This document shows positions 1-11,015 of a stretch of 64,000 bases of DNA, in pieces (the stretch's first letter is position 1; each line of letters opens with the position of its first letter). The position numbers and the translations under genes are program-made. This DNA is from Pandoraea terrae (lineage in GTDB: Bacteria > Pseudomonadota > Gammaproteobacteria > Burkholderiales > Burkholderiaceae), in NCBI RefSeq assembly GCF_902459695.1, contig NZ_CABPRZ010000001.1, positions 248,001-312,000 on the forward strand, read 5' to 3'. The notes below the pieces were generated by a model that ran no database searches, had not been told where the DNA came from, and saw only the letters and a list, made by a program, of their open reading frames with translations.

Positions 1-403
1 GGCTCTGGTTGAGCGTCTGGGCGACCTGGTCGAGCACGCTGCGGAAGTTCGGCGCGATCGTGGCGCTGTTGGTGGCGAATGACACGGAGCTCGGGATATT
101 GACCTTCAGCGAGCCGTCGGGTTGTTCCGAGATCTGCGTGCCCGTGCCTTGCGTCGCGCCGGTCAGCTTGCCCTTGATGGCCGACCAGTTGTAGCCGGCC
201 GCACCGCCTGCCGCCGCGCCGACGGCGGCGCCGACCAACGTGCCGGTGGTGTTGCCGCCGATCAGGTTGCCCAGCCCCGCGCCAACCGCGGCGCCAACGC
301 CCGTGCCGACGGCCGTGTTGGTGCCCTGCTGCGTCTGGCAGCCGGCCAGCAGTGCGGCGGCGGCGACGACGACGGCGGATACGCGAAGAGTATTCTTGTC
401 CAT
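1..403 (-). CDS. OmpA-family glycine-zipper lipoprotein (C-terminus outside window)
   Basis: The protein starts at 403 on the minus strand, behind an AAGGAG ribosome site, and runs off the left edge. Residues 1-22 form a lipoprotein signal peptide ending in the lipobox LLAGC, with Cys22 as the predicted lipidated residue. A Gly/Ala-rich glycine zipper follows (about residues 32-75), and then the start of a probable OmpA-like domain (FATNSATI and following). The architecture is that of YiaD-like outer-membrane lipoproteins that bind peptidoglycan through the OmpA domain. That domain is cut, so peptidoglycan binding is inferred from the family. The gene is divergent from mrp; the 284-bp gap between them would hold both promoters. 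Confidence 0.85.
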   Translation of the reverse strand, partial: MDKNTLRVSAVVVAAAALLAGCQTQQGTNTAVGTGVGAAVGAGLGNLIGGNTTGTLVGAAVGAAAGGAAGYNWSAIKGKLTGATQGTGTQISEQPDGSLKVNIPSSVSFATNSATIAPNFRSVLDQVAQTLNQS

Positions 404-687
404 GGAAGGCTCCTTATCGATTAACTTGCTGTGTGGTGTGACATGCGTGGAAACCGCCTCGAAGCACGCGCGCCGGGCAGGGCTATTGATCGCGCCGGCG
501 CACTACCTCTTACAATACTGCCGAGTACTGGCAGCAGGCAAGGGACCGGAGTTCCAGCGAGGAGTTCCCCGAAAGCACGTGCGCTTGAATCGTAGACGAG
601 TCTGTGCGCCACGTTTGTTACAAGTTGTTAGCGCTGCTGCGCATTTTGATTTGCGGCAGCGAGACAGGACATGTGAGAGAGACCGAG

Positions 688-1770
688 ATGAACGTTGAAA
701 GCATCAACGACGTATTGCGCGGCATCGTCGACCCCGATACCGGGCTCGACCTGATCGGCGGCAAGTATGTCAAGCAGGTGGCGGCCGACAATGGCCACGT
801 CGGCATCGAGATCGAGTTCGGCTATCCCGCGAAGAGCCAATTCGAGGCCATGCGCGAGCGCATCGTCGCGGCCGTGTCGACGCTGCCGGGCGTCGAACAG
901 GTGATCGTGCAGGTGGGCCAGAAGATCGTCGCCCATGCCGTCCAGCGCGGCGTGAAGCTGCTGCCGGGCGTGAAGAACATCGTGGCCGTGGCCTCGGGCA
1001 AGGGCGGCGTGGGCAAGAGCACCACGGCGGTTAATCTGGCGCTGGCGCTGGCTGACGAAGGTGCGCGCGTCGGCATCCTGGACGCCGACATCTACGGCCC
1101 GTCGTTGCCGACCTTGCTCGGTATCCACGGCAAGCCGCAATCGAAGGACGGCAAGACGCTGGAGCCGATGATCGGTCACGGCCTGCAAGCGAGTTCCATC
1201 GGTTTCCTGATCGAGCCCGATAACCCCATGGTATGGCGCGGCCCGATGGTGACGCAGGCGCTCGAGCAATTGCTGAACCAGACGAACTGGCAGGACCTCG
1301 ACTATCTGATCGTGGATATGCCGCCGGGCACGGGCGACGTCCAGCTGACGCTGGCGCAAAAGGTGCCGGTTACCGGCGCGGTGATTGTCACGACGCCGCA
1401 GGATCTGGCGTTGCTGGACGCGCGCAAGGGCGTGAAGATGTTCGAGAAGGTCGGTGTGCCGATTCTCGGTCTGGTCGAGAACATGAGCGTACATATCTGC
1501 TCGAACTGCGGCCACGAGGAGCCGATTTTCGGCGTGGGCGGCGGCGAGCGCATGTGCCACGACTTCGGTATCGATCTGCTGGGCAAGTTGCCGCTGGAGA
1601 TGAGCATTCGCGTGCATGCCGACGCGGGCGTGCCGAGCGTGGCGGCCGAGCCGGACGGCAAGGTGGCCGAGCGCTACCGCGCCATTGCGCGCCAGATGGC
1701 GGTCAAGATTGCGTCGAAGGCGAAGGACATGAGCAGCAAGTTCCCGTCGATCGTGGTGCAGAACACCTGA
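688..1770 (+). CDS. apbC: Mrp/ApbC iron-sulfur cluster carrier ATPase
   Basis: This 360-residue P-loop ATPase of the Mrp/NBP35 family binds and transfers Fe-S clusters to apoproteins in the cytosol. Residues 1-90 form the N-terminal MIP18-like domain. The deviant Walker A motif KGGVGKST lies at about 105-112, the LDADIYGPSLPT switch region near 131-142, and the cluster-binding CSNC pair at 271-274. Length and order match the family. ATG at 688 was chosen because the protein then begins at the conserved domain; an in-frame ATG 84 bases upstream (604) would add an unconserved extension. dcd follows after 94 bases on the same strand. Confidence 0.95.
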   Translation: MNVESINDVLRGIVDPDTGLDLIGGKYVKQVAADNGHVGIEIEFGYPAKSQFEAMRERIVAAVSTLPGVEQVIVQVGQKIVAHAVQRGVKLLPGVKNIVAVASGKGGVGKSTTAVNLALALADEGARVGILDADIYGPSLPTLLGIHGKPQSKDGKTLEPMIGHGLQASSIGFLIEPDNPMVWRGPMVTQALEQLLNQTNWQDLDYLIVDMPPGTGDVQLTLAQKVPVTGAVIVTTPQDLALLDARKGVKMFEKVGVPILGLVENMSVHICSNCGHEEPIFGVGGGERMCHDFGIDLLGKLPLEMSIRVHADAGVPSVAAEPDGKVAERYRAIARQMAVKIASKAKDMSSKFPSIVVQNT

Positions 1771-1864
1771 GGCGCGGGCGGGGCCGGAGCACTTTCCGCC
1801 CCGCACCGCAACAATCGCGTAAAATGTCGCCTTCTTTCCACGCACCACGGAATTCAGGCGCAAT

Positions 1865-2434
1865 ATGACCATCAAGTCCGATAAATGGATCCGGCGGATG
1901 GCCGAAGAGCACGGCATGATCGAGCCCTTCGAGCCCAAGCAGGTCCGAGCCTCGCAGGACGGGCAAAAAATCGTCAGCTTCGGCACGTCGAGCTATGGCT
2001 ACGACATCCGCTGCGCCGCCGAATTCAAGATTTTCACGAACATCAACTCGACCATTGTCGACCCGAAGAACTTCGACGAGAAATCTTTCGTCGATTTTTC
2101 AGGCGATGTCTGTATCATTCCGCCCAATTCGTTCGCGCTCGCGCGCACGGTCGAGTACTTCCGCATTCCCCGGAACGTCCTGACCGTCTGCCTGGGCAAG
2201 TCGACGTATGCGCGTTGCGGCATCATCGTCAACGTGACGCCGTTCGAACCCGAATGGGAGGGCTACGTGACCCTGGAGTTCTCCAATACCACGCCGTTGC
2301 CGGCCAAGATCTACGCCAATGAAGGCGTGGCGCAGGTGCTGTTTTTCGAGTCCGACGAAGTCTGCGAGACCTCGTACAAGGATCGCGGCGGCAAATATCA
2401 GGGACAGCGTGGCGTCACGCTGCCCAAGACCTAG
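1865..2434 (+). CDS. dcd: dCTP deaminase
   Basis: This 189-residue protein converts dCTP to dUTP, feeding dTMP synthesis. The family core is clear: the SSYGYDIRC segment near the N-terminus, the nucleotide-binding [10 protein letters not shown] segment, the catalytic-Glu region [16 protein letters not shown], and the C-terminal GGKYQGQRG lid. Length matches the usual 188-190 residues. The gene lies between mrp and the PLP decarboxylase on the same strand, an arrangement I associate with Burkholderiaceae. A TAAAAT hexamer at 1820-1825 may be its -10 box, although no well-spaced -35 is visible. Confidence 0.96.
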   Translation: MTIKSDKWIRRMAEEHGMIEPFEPKQVRASQDGQKIVSFGTSSYGYDIRCAAEFKIFTNINSTIVDPKNFDEKSFVDFSGDVCIIPPNSFALARTVEYFRIPRNVLTVCLGKSTYARCGIIVNVTPFEPEWEGYVTLEFSNTTPLPAKIYANEGVAQVLFFESDEVCETSYKDRGGKYQGQRGVTLPKT

Positions 2435-2532
2435 CGCGCCCCTGGCCACCCGCCCCAGGTGAATGCGCACGCATCGCCCCCAATGAGCCACCGTCTATCC
2501 GGCGTGTGGCTCGTTTCTTTGAAGGAACGCCA

Positions 2533-4818
2533 ATGAAATTCCGTTTTCCGATCGTCATCATCGACGAGGATTTCCGCTCAGAAAACATTTCCGGGTCCGG
2601 GATCCGCTCGTTGGCGGAGGCCATCGAAGCCGAGGGCATGGAAGTGCTCGGCCTGACCAGCTACGGCGATCTGACCTCGTTCGCCCAGCAGGCGAGCCGT
2701 GCGTCGAGCTTCATCCTGTCCATCGACGACGACGAATTCGGTACCTTCAGCAGCGAATCCGGGGGCGAGGGCGAGGGTGAGCTTGCGCTCGCCATCATCA
2801 ACCTGCGCGCCTTCGTCGAGGAAGTCCGCCGCCGTAATCCGGACATTCCCATCTTCCTGTATGGCGAGACCCGCACCTCGCGCCATATCCCGAACGATAT
2901 CCTGCGCGAACTGCACGGGTTCATCCACATGTTCGAGGATACGCCCGAGTTCGTGGCGCGACATATCATCCGCGAAGCGCGTTCGTATCTCGACTCGCTG
3001 CCGCCGCCGTTCTTCCGCGCGCTCACGCACTACGCAGCCGACGGTTCGTACTCGTGGCACTGCCCCGGACACTCGGGCGGCGTCGCCTTCCTGAAGAGCC
3101 CCGTGGGGCAGATGTTCCACCAGTTCTTCGGCGAGAACATGCTGCGCGCCGACGTCTGCAACGCCGTGGAAGAACTCGGCCAATTGCTTGACCACAATGG
3201 TCCCGTCGCCGCTTCCGAGCGCAACGCTGCGCGTATCTTCAGCGCCGATCACCTGTTCTTCGTGACGAACGGTACGTCGACCTCGAACAAGATCGTGTGG
3301 CACGCCACCGTGGCGCCGGGCGACATCGTCGTGGTCGACCGCAACTGCCACAAGTCGATCCTGCACGCGATCACGATGACCGGCGCGGTGCCCGTGTTTC
3401 TTACGCCCACGCGCAATCACCTCGGTATTATTGGGCCGATTCCGAAGTCGGAGTTCGAGCCGGAGAGCATCCGCCGCAAGATCGAAGCGAATCCGTTCGC
3501 CCGCGAAGCGCTGGCGCGCAATCCGGATGCAAAGCCGCGCATTCTCACGATCACGCAAAGCACTTACGACGGCGTTGTCTACAACGTCGAGATGATCAAG
3601 GACATGCTCGGCAACACGATCGACACGTTGCATTTCGACGAAGCCTGGCTGCCGCACGCGACCTTCCACGAGTTTTACCGCGACATGCACGCCATCGGCG
3701 AGGGCCGTCCGCGCTCGTCCGAAGCGATCGTCTACGCCACGCACTCCACCCACAAGCTGCTCGCCGGAATCTCGCAGGCCTCGCAGATCGTGGTGCAGGA
3801 TTCGGAAGCCGGCAAGTTCGACACGCACCGCTTCAACGAGGCGTATCTGATGCACACGTCGACGTCGCCGCAGTACGCGATCATCGCATCGTGCGACGTG
3901 GCCGCCGCGATGATGGAGCCGCCGGGCGGCACCGCGCTGGTCGAGGAATCGATTCTCGAAGCCATCGACTTCCGCCGCGCCATGCGCAAGGTGGACAAGG
4001 AGTACGGCGATTCGTGGTGGTTCTCGGTGTGGGGCCCCGAGCATCTGTCGGACGAAGGCATCGGCGAGCGCGAAGACTGGGTGCTGCGCGCCAATGAACG
4101 CTGGCATGGCTTCGGCGCGCTGGCCGAAGGCTTCAACATGCTCGATCCGATCAAGGCCACGATCATCACCCCGGGCCTCGACGTCGACGGCGAATTCGGC
4201 GAGTCGGGAATTCCCGCCGCGATCGTCACGAAATACCTCGCGGAACACGGCATCATTGTCGAGAAGACGGGGCTGTACTCGTTCTTCATCATGTTCACGA
4301 TCGGCATCACCAAGGGCCGCTGGAACTCGATGGTCACCGAGCTGCAGCAGTTCAAGGACGATTACGACCACAACCGGCCGCTGTGGCGCGTACTGCCGGA
4401 GTTCGTGCAGCAATTCCCGCGCTACGAGCGTATCGGCCTGCGCGATCTGTGCGATCAGATCCACAGCGTGTACAAGGCCAACGACGTGGCACGCGTGACG
4501 ACCGAGATGTACCTGACGGACATGCAGCCGGCCATGAAGCCGACGGACGCGTTCTCCAAGCTCGCGCATCGCCATATCGACCGCGTGCCCATCGACGAAC
4601 TTGAAGGCCGTGTGACCAGCGTGCTGCTCACGCCGTATCCGCCGGGCATTCCGCTGCTTATCCCCGGCGAGATCTTCAATGCCGCCATCGTGCAGTACCT
4701 GCGCTTCGCCCGCGATTTCAACGAGCGATTCCCGGGCTTCCACACGGATGTCCATGGCCTCGTCGTCGAGGAAATCGACGGCCGTCCCGAGTATTTCGTG
4801 GACTGCGTGCGCGACTGA
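2533..4818 (+). CDS. Orn/Arg/Lys decarboxylase (PLP, class I major domain)
   Basis: This 761-residue PLP-dependent decarboxylase has the architecture of biodegradative arginine, lysine and ornithine decarboxylases: an N-terminal response-regulator-like wing domain (about 1-130), the large PLP domain with its Schiff-base lysine in THSTHK (Lys408), and a C-terminal domain. Such enzymes consume a proton and yield a polyamine, often for acid resistance. ATG 2533 has a GAAGGA site six bases upstream; the in-frame ATG at 2506 lacks one. No cognate antiporter gene is adjacent, so arginine versus lysine preference is not resolved by context. A strong terminator follows. Confidence 0.93.
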   Translation: MKFRFPIVIIDEDFRSENISGSGIRSLAEAIEAEGMEVLGLTSYGDLTSFAQQASRASSFILSIDDDEFGTFSSESGGEGEGELALAIINLRAFVEEVRRRNPDIPIFLYGETRTSRHIPNDILRELHGFIHMFEDTPEFVARHIIREARSYLDSLPPPFFRALTHYAADGSYSWHCPGHSGGVAFLKSPVGQMFHQFFGENMLRADVCNAVEELGQLLDHNGPVAASERNAARIFSADHLFFVTNGTSTSNKIVWHATVAPGDIVVVDRNCHKSILHAITMTGAVPVFLTPTRNHLGIIGPIPKSEFEPESIRRKIEANPFAREALARNPDAKPRILTITQSTYDGVVYNVEMIKDMLGNTIDTLHFDEAWLPHATFHEFYRDMHAIGEGRPRSSEAIVYATHSTHKLLAGISQASQIVVQDSEAGKFDTHRFNEAYLMHTSTSPQYAIIASCDVAAAMMEPPGGTALVEESILEAIDFRRAMRKVDKEYGDSWWFSVWGPEHLSDEGIGEREDWVLRANERWHGFGALAEGFNMLDPIKATIITPGLDVDGEFGESGIPAAIVTKYLAEHGIIVEKTGLYSFFIMFTIGITKGRWNSMVTELQQFKDDYDHNRPLWRVLPEFVQQFPRYERIGLRDLCDQIHSVYKANDVARVTTEMYLTDMQPAMKPTDAFSKLAHRHIDRVPIDELEGRVTSVLLTPYPPGIPLLIPGEIFNAAIVQYLRFARDFNERFPGFHTDVHGLVVEEIDGRPEYFVDCVRD

Positions 4819-4848
4819 GCGCTGCGGCCGTACGCAACAGGGCATGGC

Positions 4849-4879
4849 AAAAGGGCCGTTCAATGAGCGGCCCTTTTTT
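4849..4879 (+). terminator. Rho-independent terminator, bidirectional
   Basis: AAAAGGGCCG and CGGCCCTTTT pair across a nine-base loop and are followed by a T-run. The mirror-image A-run lets it also serve argH on the opposite strand, which ends 27 bases away. Confidence 0.9.
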
Positions 4880-4905
4880 CTTCGTCGCACCTGCCCGTGA
4901 GCGGG

Positions 4906-6306
4906 TTATTGTGGCGGCAGCTTGGCGCGTGCAGCAGCGATGGCGCGTTCGACTTGCGCCGGCGCCGTGCCGCCGATGTGGTTGCGGCTGGCCACCGAGC
5001 CCTCCAGCGTCAGGAAGCCGAACACGTCATCGGTGACGAGCGGTGAAAACGCCTGCAACTCGGCGAGCGACAAATCGGCGAGGTCGATGCCGCGATCCGA
5101 GCAGATGCGCACCGCATGCGCCACGGCTTCGTGGGCATCGCGGAACGGCAGGCCCTTCTTGACGAGATAGTCGGCCAGATCGGTCGCGGTCGAGAAGCCT
5201 TGCAGCGCAGCGTTGCGCATGGCTTCGGCGCGCACCGAGATGCCAGGCACCATGTCTGCGAAGATGCGCAGCGTATCGACAACGGTATCGACCGTGTCGA
5301 ACAGCGGCTCCTTGTCTTCCTGATTGTCCTTGTTGTACGCGAGCGGCTGGCCTTTCATCAGGGTCAGCAGGGCGATCAGGTGGCCATTGACGCGGCCGGT
5401 CTTGCCACGCGCGAGTTCGGGAACGTCCGGGTTCTTCTTCTGCGGCATGATCGAGCTGCCGGTGCAGAAACGGTCGGCAAGGTCGATGAAGCCGACGCGC
5501 GGGCTCATCCAGAGGACCAGCTCTTCCGAGAAGCGCGAGACGTGCGTCATGACGAGCGCGGCTGCGGCGCAGAATTCAATGGCGAAATCACGGTCCGACA
5601 CCGCGTCGAGCGAATTGCTGCAGACTTCGTCGAAACCGAGCGTCTTGGCAACGCGTTCGCGGTCGATCGGATAGCTGGTGCCGGCCAGCGCGGCGGCGCC
5701 CAACGGCAGACGGTTCACGCGGCGGCGCAAGTCGACCATGCGCTCGGCATCACGCGAAAACATCTCGACGTAGGCGAGCAGGTGATGGCCGAACGTGACC
5801 GGTTGTGCCACCTGCAGGTGGGTGAACCCGGGCAGGATCGTGGCGCTGTGTTGCGCGGCCAGGTCGAGCAGCGCACGACGCAGATTGCCGAGCAGCGCAC
5901 CGATCTGGTCGATTTCGCTGCGCAGCCACAGACGGATGTCGGTCGCGACCTGGTCGTTGCGCGAACGGCCGGTATGCAGGCGCTTGCCCGCGTCGCCGAT
6001 CAGCGACGTCAGGCGGGCTTCGATATTCAGGTGGACGTCTTCCAGGTCGAGTTGCCAGTCGAACTCGCCGCGCTCGATTTCACCGCGGATCTGCGTCATG
6101 CCGCGCTGGATGTCGGCCAGATCCTGCGCGCCGATGATGCCCTGCGCCGCCAGCATGTCGGCATGCGCGAGCGATCCTTCGATGTCGAACAGGGCCAGGC
6201 GCTTGTCGAAGAACACCGAGGCCGTATAACGCTTGACGAGATCGGAGACAGGTTCGGAGAAGCGGGCCGACCAGGCTTCGCCCTTCTTGGAGAATTGGGA
6301 TGTCAT
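4906..6306 (-). CDS. argH: Argininosuccinate lyase
   Basis: The last step of arginine biosynthesis: this 466-residue fumarase/aspartase-superfamily enzyme splits argininosuccinate to arginine and fumarate. The superfamily signature [11 protein letters not shown] is at about 283-293, with the catalytic Ser at 285. The substrate-binding HTGRSRNDQ segment is at about 111-119 and the conserved [10 protein letters not shown] near 160-169. The start MTSQFSKKG is placed at the conserved N-terminus; a longer reading begins at 6354. It converges on the decarboxylase gene across a shared terminator. Confidence 0.97.
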   Translation of the reverse strand: MTSQFSKKGEAWSARFSEPVSDLVKRYTASVFFDKRLALFDIEGSLAHADMLAAQGIIGAQDLADIQRGMTQIRGEIERGEFDWQLDLEDVHLNIEARLTSLIGDAGKRLHTGRSRNDQVATDIRLWLRSEIDQIGALLGNLRRALLDLAAQHSATILPGFTHLQVAQPVTFGHHLLAYVEMFSRDAERMVDLRRRVNRLPLGAAALAGTSYPIDRERVAKTLGFDEVCSNSLDAVSDRDFAIEFCAAAALVMTHVSRFSEELVLWMSPRVGFIDLADRFCTGSSIMPQKKNPDVPELARGKTGRVNGHLIALLTLMKGQPLAYNKDNQEDKEPLFDTVDTVVDTLRIFADMVPGISVRAEAMRNAALQGFSTATDLADYLVKKGLPFRDAHEAVAHAVRICSDRGIDLADLSLAELQAFSPLVTDDVFGFLTLEGSVASRNHIGGTAPAQVERAIAAARAKLPPQ

Positions 6307-6376
6307 TGTCGTGGCTGCACTAGGGAAATCGGTCGGGCGCGTCAAAAACCGCAAGACGCGGGCCGCGAGACCCTGA

Positions 6377-7132
6377 TTATAGCAATGCCAGCGTCATGCC
6401 CCGCTTTGCCGACGCCGCGCACAGCCCGGACGTGGCTTGATCGAACGCCGCCCGCTGCAGCGCGCCCAGCTTGCGGGCCTGCGCCAGCCGCTCGCGCGCT
6501 TGAAGGATGCGGGCCTGGCGCGCCGAGCCGGCCGGCAGCGCACAGACACGTCCGAGATTTTGCAGCAGCTCGCCCGACAGCGCATCGAGACGCGGCCGCA
6601 GGGTGGCGCCGAGATCCACCGCCTTGCCCGGCGCACCGCCTTGACGCTGCCAGCGGGCCAGCAACGCCGTCTGCACGACTTTGCCCGCCTCGATCTGCGC
6701 GCGGAAGAATGTGCGCGCTTGCGCCCCGGTCACGCCATATTGCGGCGCCTGCCTGGCCACGGCATCGAGCAACGCCTGTTCGCGCGGCGTGTCCTGCACG
6801 GGCTTGCCCGTATCAAACTTCGACCGCGCGACGGCTTCGCCGATCGCCAGGCGCTCGAGCACGCCTTGCAGCAACGGGTCGACCACCGGGTCGGCCGCTG
6901 CCGCCGGCCGGACGCCGGCGGGATCCCGGGGCGTCGCGGGCAAGGCTGCCGCGCGATAGCCCCCGGCGGCTTGCGCGGCCTGCGCCGCAATGGTGCGAAC
7001 CCCGCGCGGTGCGGGCTGGGCGGCCGCCGTCGCATCGGATGCCGCCTGGGCGACACATGAATATCCCGCAGCCAGAACACTCAGGCAGGCCAGGCGCCCG
7101 ACACGATGAGCAAGGAACACAAAAGGCCTCAT
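6377..7132 (-). CDS. Secreted chorismate mutase, AroQ gamma class
   Basis: The 251-residue protein has an N-terminal signal peptide (hydrophobic stretch about 10-30, cleavage near AQA-AS), a linker rich in Ala and Pro, and an all-helical AroQ domain. In that domain, [21 protein letters not shown] and [16 protein letters not shown] are the typical gamma-class segments with the active-site Lys, Asp and Gln positions. It should convert chorismate to prephenate in the periplasm. The physiological role of periplasmic chorismate mutase is unsettled. The gene is 70 bases upstream of argH on the same strand. Confidence 0.87.
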   Translation of the reverse strand: MRPFVFLAHRVGRLACLSVLAAGYSCVAQAASDATAAAQPAPRGVRTIAAQAAQAAGGYRAAALPATPRDPAGVRPAAAADPVVDPLLQGVLERLAIGEAVARSKFDTGKPVQDTPREQALLDAVARQAPQYGVTGAQARTFFRAQIEAGKVVQTALLARWQRQGGAPGKAVDLGATLRPRLDALSGELLQNLGRVCALPAGSARQARILQARERLAQARKLGALQRAAFDQATSGLCAASAKRGMTLALL

Positions 7133-7345
7133 GGAGTCTCGCTAAGTCACGGCGGCACGCGTCGCGCCGAATCGACGTCAGCCGAATGTTAGCGCGAACG
7201 CCCGAGGCTGTCGTTGGGCGGAATCTCAATCTGTCCAGCGAATGGCGGTCATCCGGACAAAATGTTGACCGTCATGCATCCGGCGCACGCGCAGGCTCGT
7301 ATCTGGGTTACGGGCATCACGCCCGGTCCCCAAAGGAGCCTCATC

Positions 7346-7966
7346 ATGCAAGAACACAACGATTCCGTCTCGTCCGCCGACCGCCTCCCGCAAGATGCGT
7401 ATGACGCCCCCACGTTGGCGCGCCGGGGATTCCTGCGCGCGCAGGGCCTCATGACGCTGGGCGCGCTGGCGGCCGTCAGTCTGGGCCGCAGTGGCGGTGC
7501 CTGGGGCGCGACGATGTCGAAGAGCGAAACCGAAGACATTGCGATTCTCAACACTGCGATCGGACTGGAATATCAAGCCATCGCCGCCTATCAGGTGGGT
7601 GCGGAGAGCGGTTTGCTGCAAAAGCCGGTGCTGGATGTCGCCGTGAAGTTTCAAGGGCATCACAAGGCCCATGTCGACGCGCTCGCCGGCGCGGTGCACA
7701 AGATGGGCGGGAAACCGGTTGCGGCCAAGGCAGCAGCGGAGTATCAGTTTCCCGTCGCGCAACTCAAGACGCAAGCCGATGTCCTGCGCTTCGCCGCCGG
7801 CCTGGAAAAAGGGGCGACCGGCGCGTATCTCGGCGCCGTGCCCATGTTCCACAACAGGGATTTGTCGAAGGCCGCCGCGAGCATTCTCGGGGACGAGAGC
7901 ATGCACTGGGCGATTCTGCTGAATGTACTCGGTGAAGACTCCGTGCCGGGCGCGTTTGTGGGCTGA
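7346..7966 (+). CDS. Tat-exported ferritin-like domain protein
   Basis: This 206-residue protein starts at 7346 behind AAAGGAG. Its N-terminus carries a twin-arginine signal (ARRGFLRAQ followed by a hydrophobic segment), so folded, probably metal-loaded export is predicted. The rest is a helical ferritin-like domain with Glu/His pairs such as GLEYQAIAAY, FQGHHKAHVDAL and GDESMHWAILL. Relatives are annotated as ferritin-like domain proteins of unknown function; a di-iron or di-manganese site is inferred from the fold. It stands alone between divergent and convergent neighbours. Confidence 0.82.
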   Translation: MQEHNDSVSSADRLPQDAYDAPTLARRGFLRAQGLMTLGALAAVSLGRSGGAWGATMSKSETEDIAILNTAIGLEYQAIAAYQVGAESGLLQKPVLDVAVKFQGHHKAHVDALAGAVHKMGGKPVAAKAAAEYQFPVAQLKTQADVLRFAAGLEKGATGAYLGAVPMFHNRDLSKAAASILGDESMHWAILLNVLGEDSVPGAFVG

Positions 7967-8049
7967 GTTAGCCCTACGCCGCCGGCAGCGGGCCGCGGCA
8001 CTGCATGTGCCGCGCCCGCCGTCATGCAACGATGCCGTGCTCCGCCGGA

Positions 8050-10935
8050 TCAGCCGGTATTGCGCAAGCCGGCCGCGATGCCGTTGATCGACAGGTGAAT
8101 CCCGCGCCGCGCGCGCTCGTCGGTCGTGCCCGTTCGGTGACGCCGCAGCAGCTCGACCTGCAAGTGATTGAGCGGATCCAGATACGGGAAACGGTTCTTG
8201 ATCGAACGCGCCAGGAGCGGATTGTCGGCCAGGCGCTCATCGTGCCCGGTAATCTGCCCGAGCGCTTGCGTCGTGCTCTCCCACTCGCGCACGATGTGAT
8301 CGAACACGCGCTGACGCAGCGCTTCGTCCGCCACCAGTTCCGCGTAGCGCGAGGCGACGGCGAGGTCCGTCTTCGCGAGCACCATGTCCATGTTCGACAA
8401 CAGGTTCGAGAAGAACGGCCAGCGCTTGTGCATCTGCTGCAGCAGCGCCAGACGCTTCTCGCGATCCGCCGCGGTTTTCGCGCCGCCCAGGTAGGCCGAG
8501 ACCGCGCTGCCGAAGCCAAACCAGCCGGTCAGCAGCAAGCGGCACTGGCCCCACGAGAAACCCCACGGAATCGCGCGCAGATCTTCGATGCGGCGGTGCT
8601 TCGGGTCGGAGAATTTGCGCGATGCCGGGCGCGAGCCGATATTGAGCTCGGCGATCTCCGCGATCGGCGTGGCCGCGAAGAAATAGTCGGTGAAGCCCGG
8701 TGTTTCGTACACCAGCGCGCGGTAAGCGGAGAACGCAGAATCGGACAGCGCCTGCATGACCTGCTCGTACGCCGCGAGCTTCGGCGGCTGATTGCGGCTC
8801 GGCAGCAGCGTGGCTTCGAGCGTGGCCGCCACGATCGTCTCCAGATTGCGCCGGCCGATCTCGGCGTTGGCGAACTTGCTGGCGATGATTTCGCCCTGTT
8901 CTGTCAGACGGATCTGGCCGTTGACCGTGCCCGGCGGTTGCGACAGGATGGCCTGATAGGTCGGACCGCCGCCTCGGCCGACCGTGCCGCCGCGGCCGTG
9001 GAACAGGCGCAGGCGAATGCGCTTCTCGTCGAAAAGATGCACCAGCGCAAGCTCCGCCTTGTAGAGCTCCCAGTTGGATGTCAGGAAGCCGCCGTCCTTG
9101 TTGCTGTCGGAGTAACCGAGCATGACTTCCTGCTCGCCGCCCTGTTGCGTGACGACGGCGTCCATGCCGGGCACGTCGAGCCATTCACGCATGATGACCG
9201 GCGCGTTGCGCAAGTCGGCGATCGTCTCGAACAGCGGGATGACCATGATGCCGAGCTTCGCCGGATGCTTGATGTCGCCGAGTGCGCCGTCGAAGAGGCC
9301 CGTTTCCTTTTGCAGCAGCATGACTTCCACCAGATCGCTGACCGTTTCGGTGTGCGATATGATGTAGTTGCGTACGGCGCGTCCGCCAAAGCGGGCGCGA
9401 ATCTCGCGTGCGGCGGTGAACACGGCGAGTTCGTCGAGGGTACGTTGCGAATAGTCCAGGTACGGCGAGAACAGCGGGCGCGGCTGGCGCAGTTCCGCCA
9501 GCAACAGCGCAAGCTTCCTGTCCTCGGAAAGCGACGCGTAATCGTCCACGACGCCGGCTTTCTCGAACAGTTCGGCGACGACGGCTTCATGAATGTCGGA
9601 GCTCTGGCGCAGGTCGATGCTGGCCAGGTGGAAGCCGAACACTTCCGCCGCGCGCACCAGCGGTCCGAGCCGCTGCTTGACGAGCGCCGCGCCGTGATGC
9701 GCGGTCAGCGACGCGACGACCGTGTTCAGGTCGGAGACGAACTCGCTGGCATTGTGATACGCCGGCGCCGGGCCGACCGCCACGCGGTGCGGCACATGTC
9801 CGACCCAGGCTTGCGACGTGGCCGCCAGGCGCGCGTAGATGCCGATCAGCGCGCGGCGATACGGTTCGTCCGCGCGGTGCGGCGAGTCGTCGGGCGAGCG
9901 CTGTGCCAGCGTCAGCAGGGCGTCGCTAGCCCCCGCGAGCAAGTGGGAGACGGACAATTCGGCGCCGAGCGCGTGCACTTCGTCGAGGTAGTACGCAAAA
10001 ATTTCGGTCGCCTGGCGCGTGATGGCGAGCGTCAGCGTCGGTGCGGTGACGTTCGGATTGCCATCGCGGTCGCCGCCGATCCAGCTGCCCATCTGCAGGA
10101 ACGGCGCGAGCGTCTGCGCACGCAGGTCGGGCGCCACCGCCGAGAGTTCGGCGCCGATGTCGGCATACAGCGCGGGGATTTCGGTGAGGAACGTGCTGCG
10201 GTAGTACGACAGCGCGTTTTCGATTTCGTCGGCGACCGTCAGGCGCGAACTGCGCAGCATGCGGGTCATCCACAGCGACGTGACGTGCGCGCGCATCAAC
10301 TCGGTGTTCTGCGCGAGCTCGCGAGCGGTCAGCGGCAGGTCGCGCTCGGCGAGCAGGCGGGCGATTTCGCGCTCCGCGTCGAGAATGCTCTTGCGTTGCA
10401 CTTCCGTCGGGTGCGCGGTCAGCACCGGCACGATCAGCGCGCTCGAGAAGAACGCCCGCAGCGTGGCCGGATCGGCGCGGTCGGCGGCAACGAGGCTTTG
10501 CAGGGCGCACGCGAGGCTGCCGGCCTTCGGCTTGCTGCCGGCCAGCGCGTGTACGCGGCGGCGGCGATTATGGTGGCGGTCTTCCGCGATATTGGCGAGG
10601 TGCGAGAAGTAGCTGAACGCGCGCACGACGGAAATCGACTGTTCGCGCGTGAGGCCATTGAGCTGCGCATCGAGCGCTTCGGCGGCGGCGGCGTCGCCTT
10701 CCCGGTGAAACCGGACCGCGTTCTGGCGGATGGTCTCGACGATGTCGAAGATCTCGCTGCCCTGCTGTTCGCGCAAGACTTCGCCCAGCAGACGGCCGAG
10801 GAAGCGTATGTCCTCCCGCAAGGGCGCGTCTTTGTCATCCCGGCCCCGGCGCGCGGCGGCGCTGCCGGCGACCGTGGTTGCGGAGGAATTCGTGGGGCGC
10901 AGTACCGTTGCGCCTGCCGTTGCGCTGCTCTTCAT
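8050..10935 (-). CDS. ppc: Phosphoenolpyruvate carboxylase
   Basis: This 961-residue enzyme carboxylates PEP with bicarbonate to oxaloacetate, replenishing the TCA cycle. Visible hallmarks are TAHPTE at about 173-178 (catalytic His), the glycine-rich [14 protein letters not shown] loop, the [10 protein letters not shown] segment, and the invariant C-terminal NTG. About 30 extra N-terminal residues rich in Ala and Thr precede the conserved start. It is divergent from hemC; the 80-base gap holds both promoters. A very long opposite-strand reading frame over the gene is a GC-bias shadow. Confidence 0.97.
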   Translation of the reverse strand: MKSSATAGATVLRPTNSSATTVAGSAAARRGRDDKDAPLREDIRFLGRLLGEVLREQQGSEIFDIVETIRQNAVRFHREGDAAAAEALDAQLNGLTREQSISVVRAFSYFSHLANIAEDRHHNRRRRVHALAGSKPKAGSLACALQSLVAADRADPATLRAFFSSALIVPVLTAHPTEVQRKSILDAEREIARLLAERDLPLTARELAQNTELMRAHVTSLWMTRMLRSSRLTVADEIENALSYYRSTFLTEIPALYADIGAELSAVAPDLRAQTLAPFLQMGSWIGGDRDGNPNVTAPTLTLAITRQATEIFAYYLDEVHALGAELSVSHLLAGASDALLTLAQRSPDDSPHRADEPYRRALIGIYARLAATSQAWVGHVPHRVAVGPAPAYHNASEFVSDLNTVVASLTAHHGAALVKQRLGPLVRAAEVFGFHLASIDLRQSSDIHEAVVAELFEKAGVVDDYASLSEDRKLALLLAELRQPRPLFSPYLDYSQRTLDELAVFTAAREIRARFGGRAVRNYIISHTETVSDLVEVMLLQKETGLFDGALGDIKHPAKLGIMVIPLFETIADLRNAPVIMREWLDVPGMDAVVTQQGGEQEVMLGYSDSNKDGGFLTSNWELYKAELALVHLFDEKRIRLRLFHGRGGTVGRGGGPTYQAILSQPPGTVNGQIRLTEQGEIIASKFANAEIGRRNLETIVAATLEATLLPSRNQPPKLAAYEQVMQALSDSAFSAYRALVYETPGFTDYFFAATPIAEIAELNIGSRPASRKFSDPKHRRIEDLRAIPWGFSWGQCRLLLTGWFGFGSAVSAYLGGAKTAADREKRLALLQQMHKRWPFFSNLLSNMDMVLAKTDLAVASRYAELVADEALRQRVFDHIVREWESTTQALGQITGHDERLADNPLLARSIKNRFPYLDPLNHLQVELLRRHRTGTTDERARRGIHLSINGIAAGLRNTG

Positions 10936-11015
10936 GACGCTCCTCTCATGGCCGGCCAGAACGACTGAACCGGCAAGCGTGTTACCATTTTCTTTTGGTA
11001 TTCACGCGGTTGCTG

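Noticed and set aside
2506-2532. Upstream in-frame ATG for the decarboxylase
   Set aside because: It lacks a ribosome site, while ATG 2533 has GAAGGA and begins at the conserved domain.
2578-4890. Very long open frame opposite the amino-acid decarboxylase gene
   Set aside because: It mirrors the real gene in a high-GC genome; its translation is His/Arg/Val-rich without family motifs.
8005-10968. Nearly 1,000-codon frame opposite ppc
   Set aside because: Antisense shadow produced by codon bias; composition is Arg/Gln/Val-rich and no domain is recognisable.
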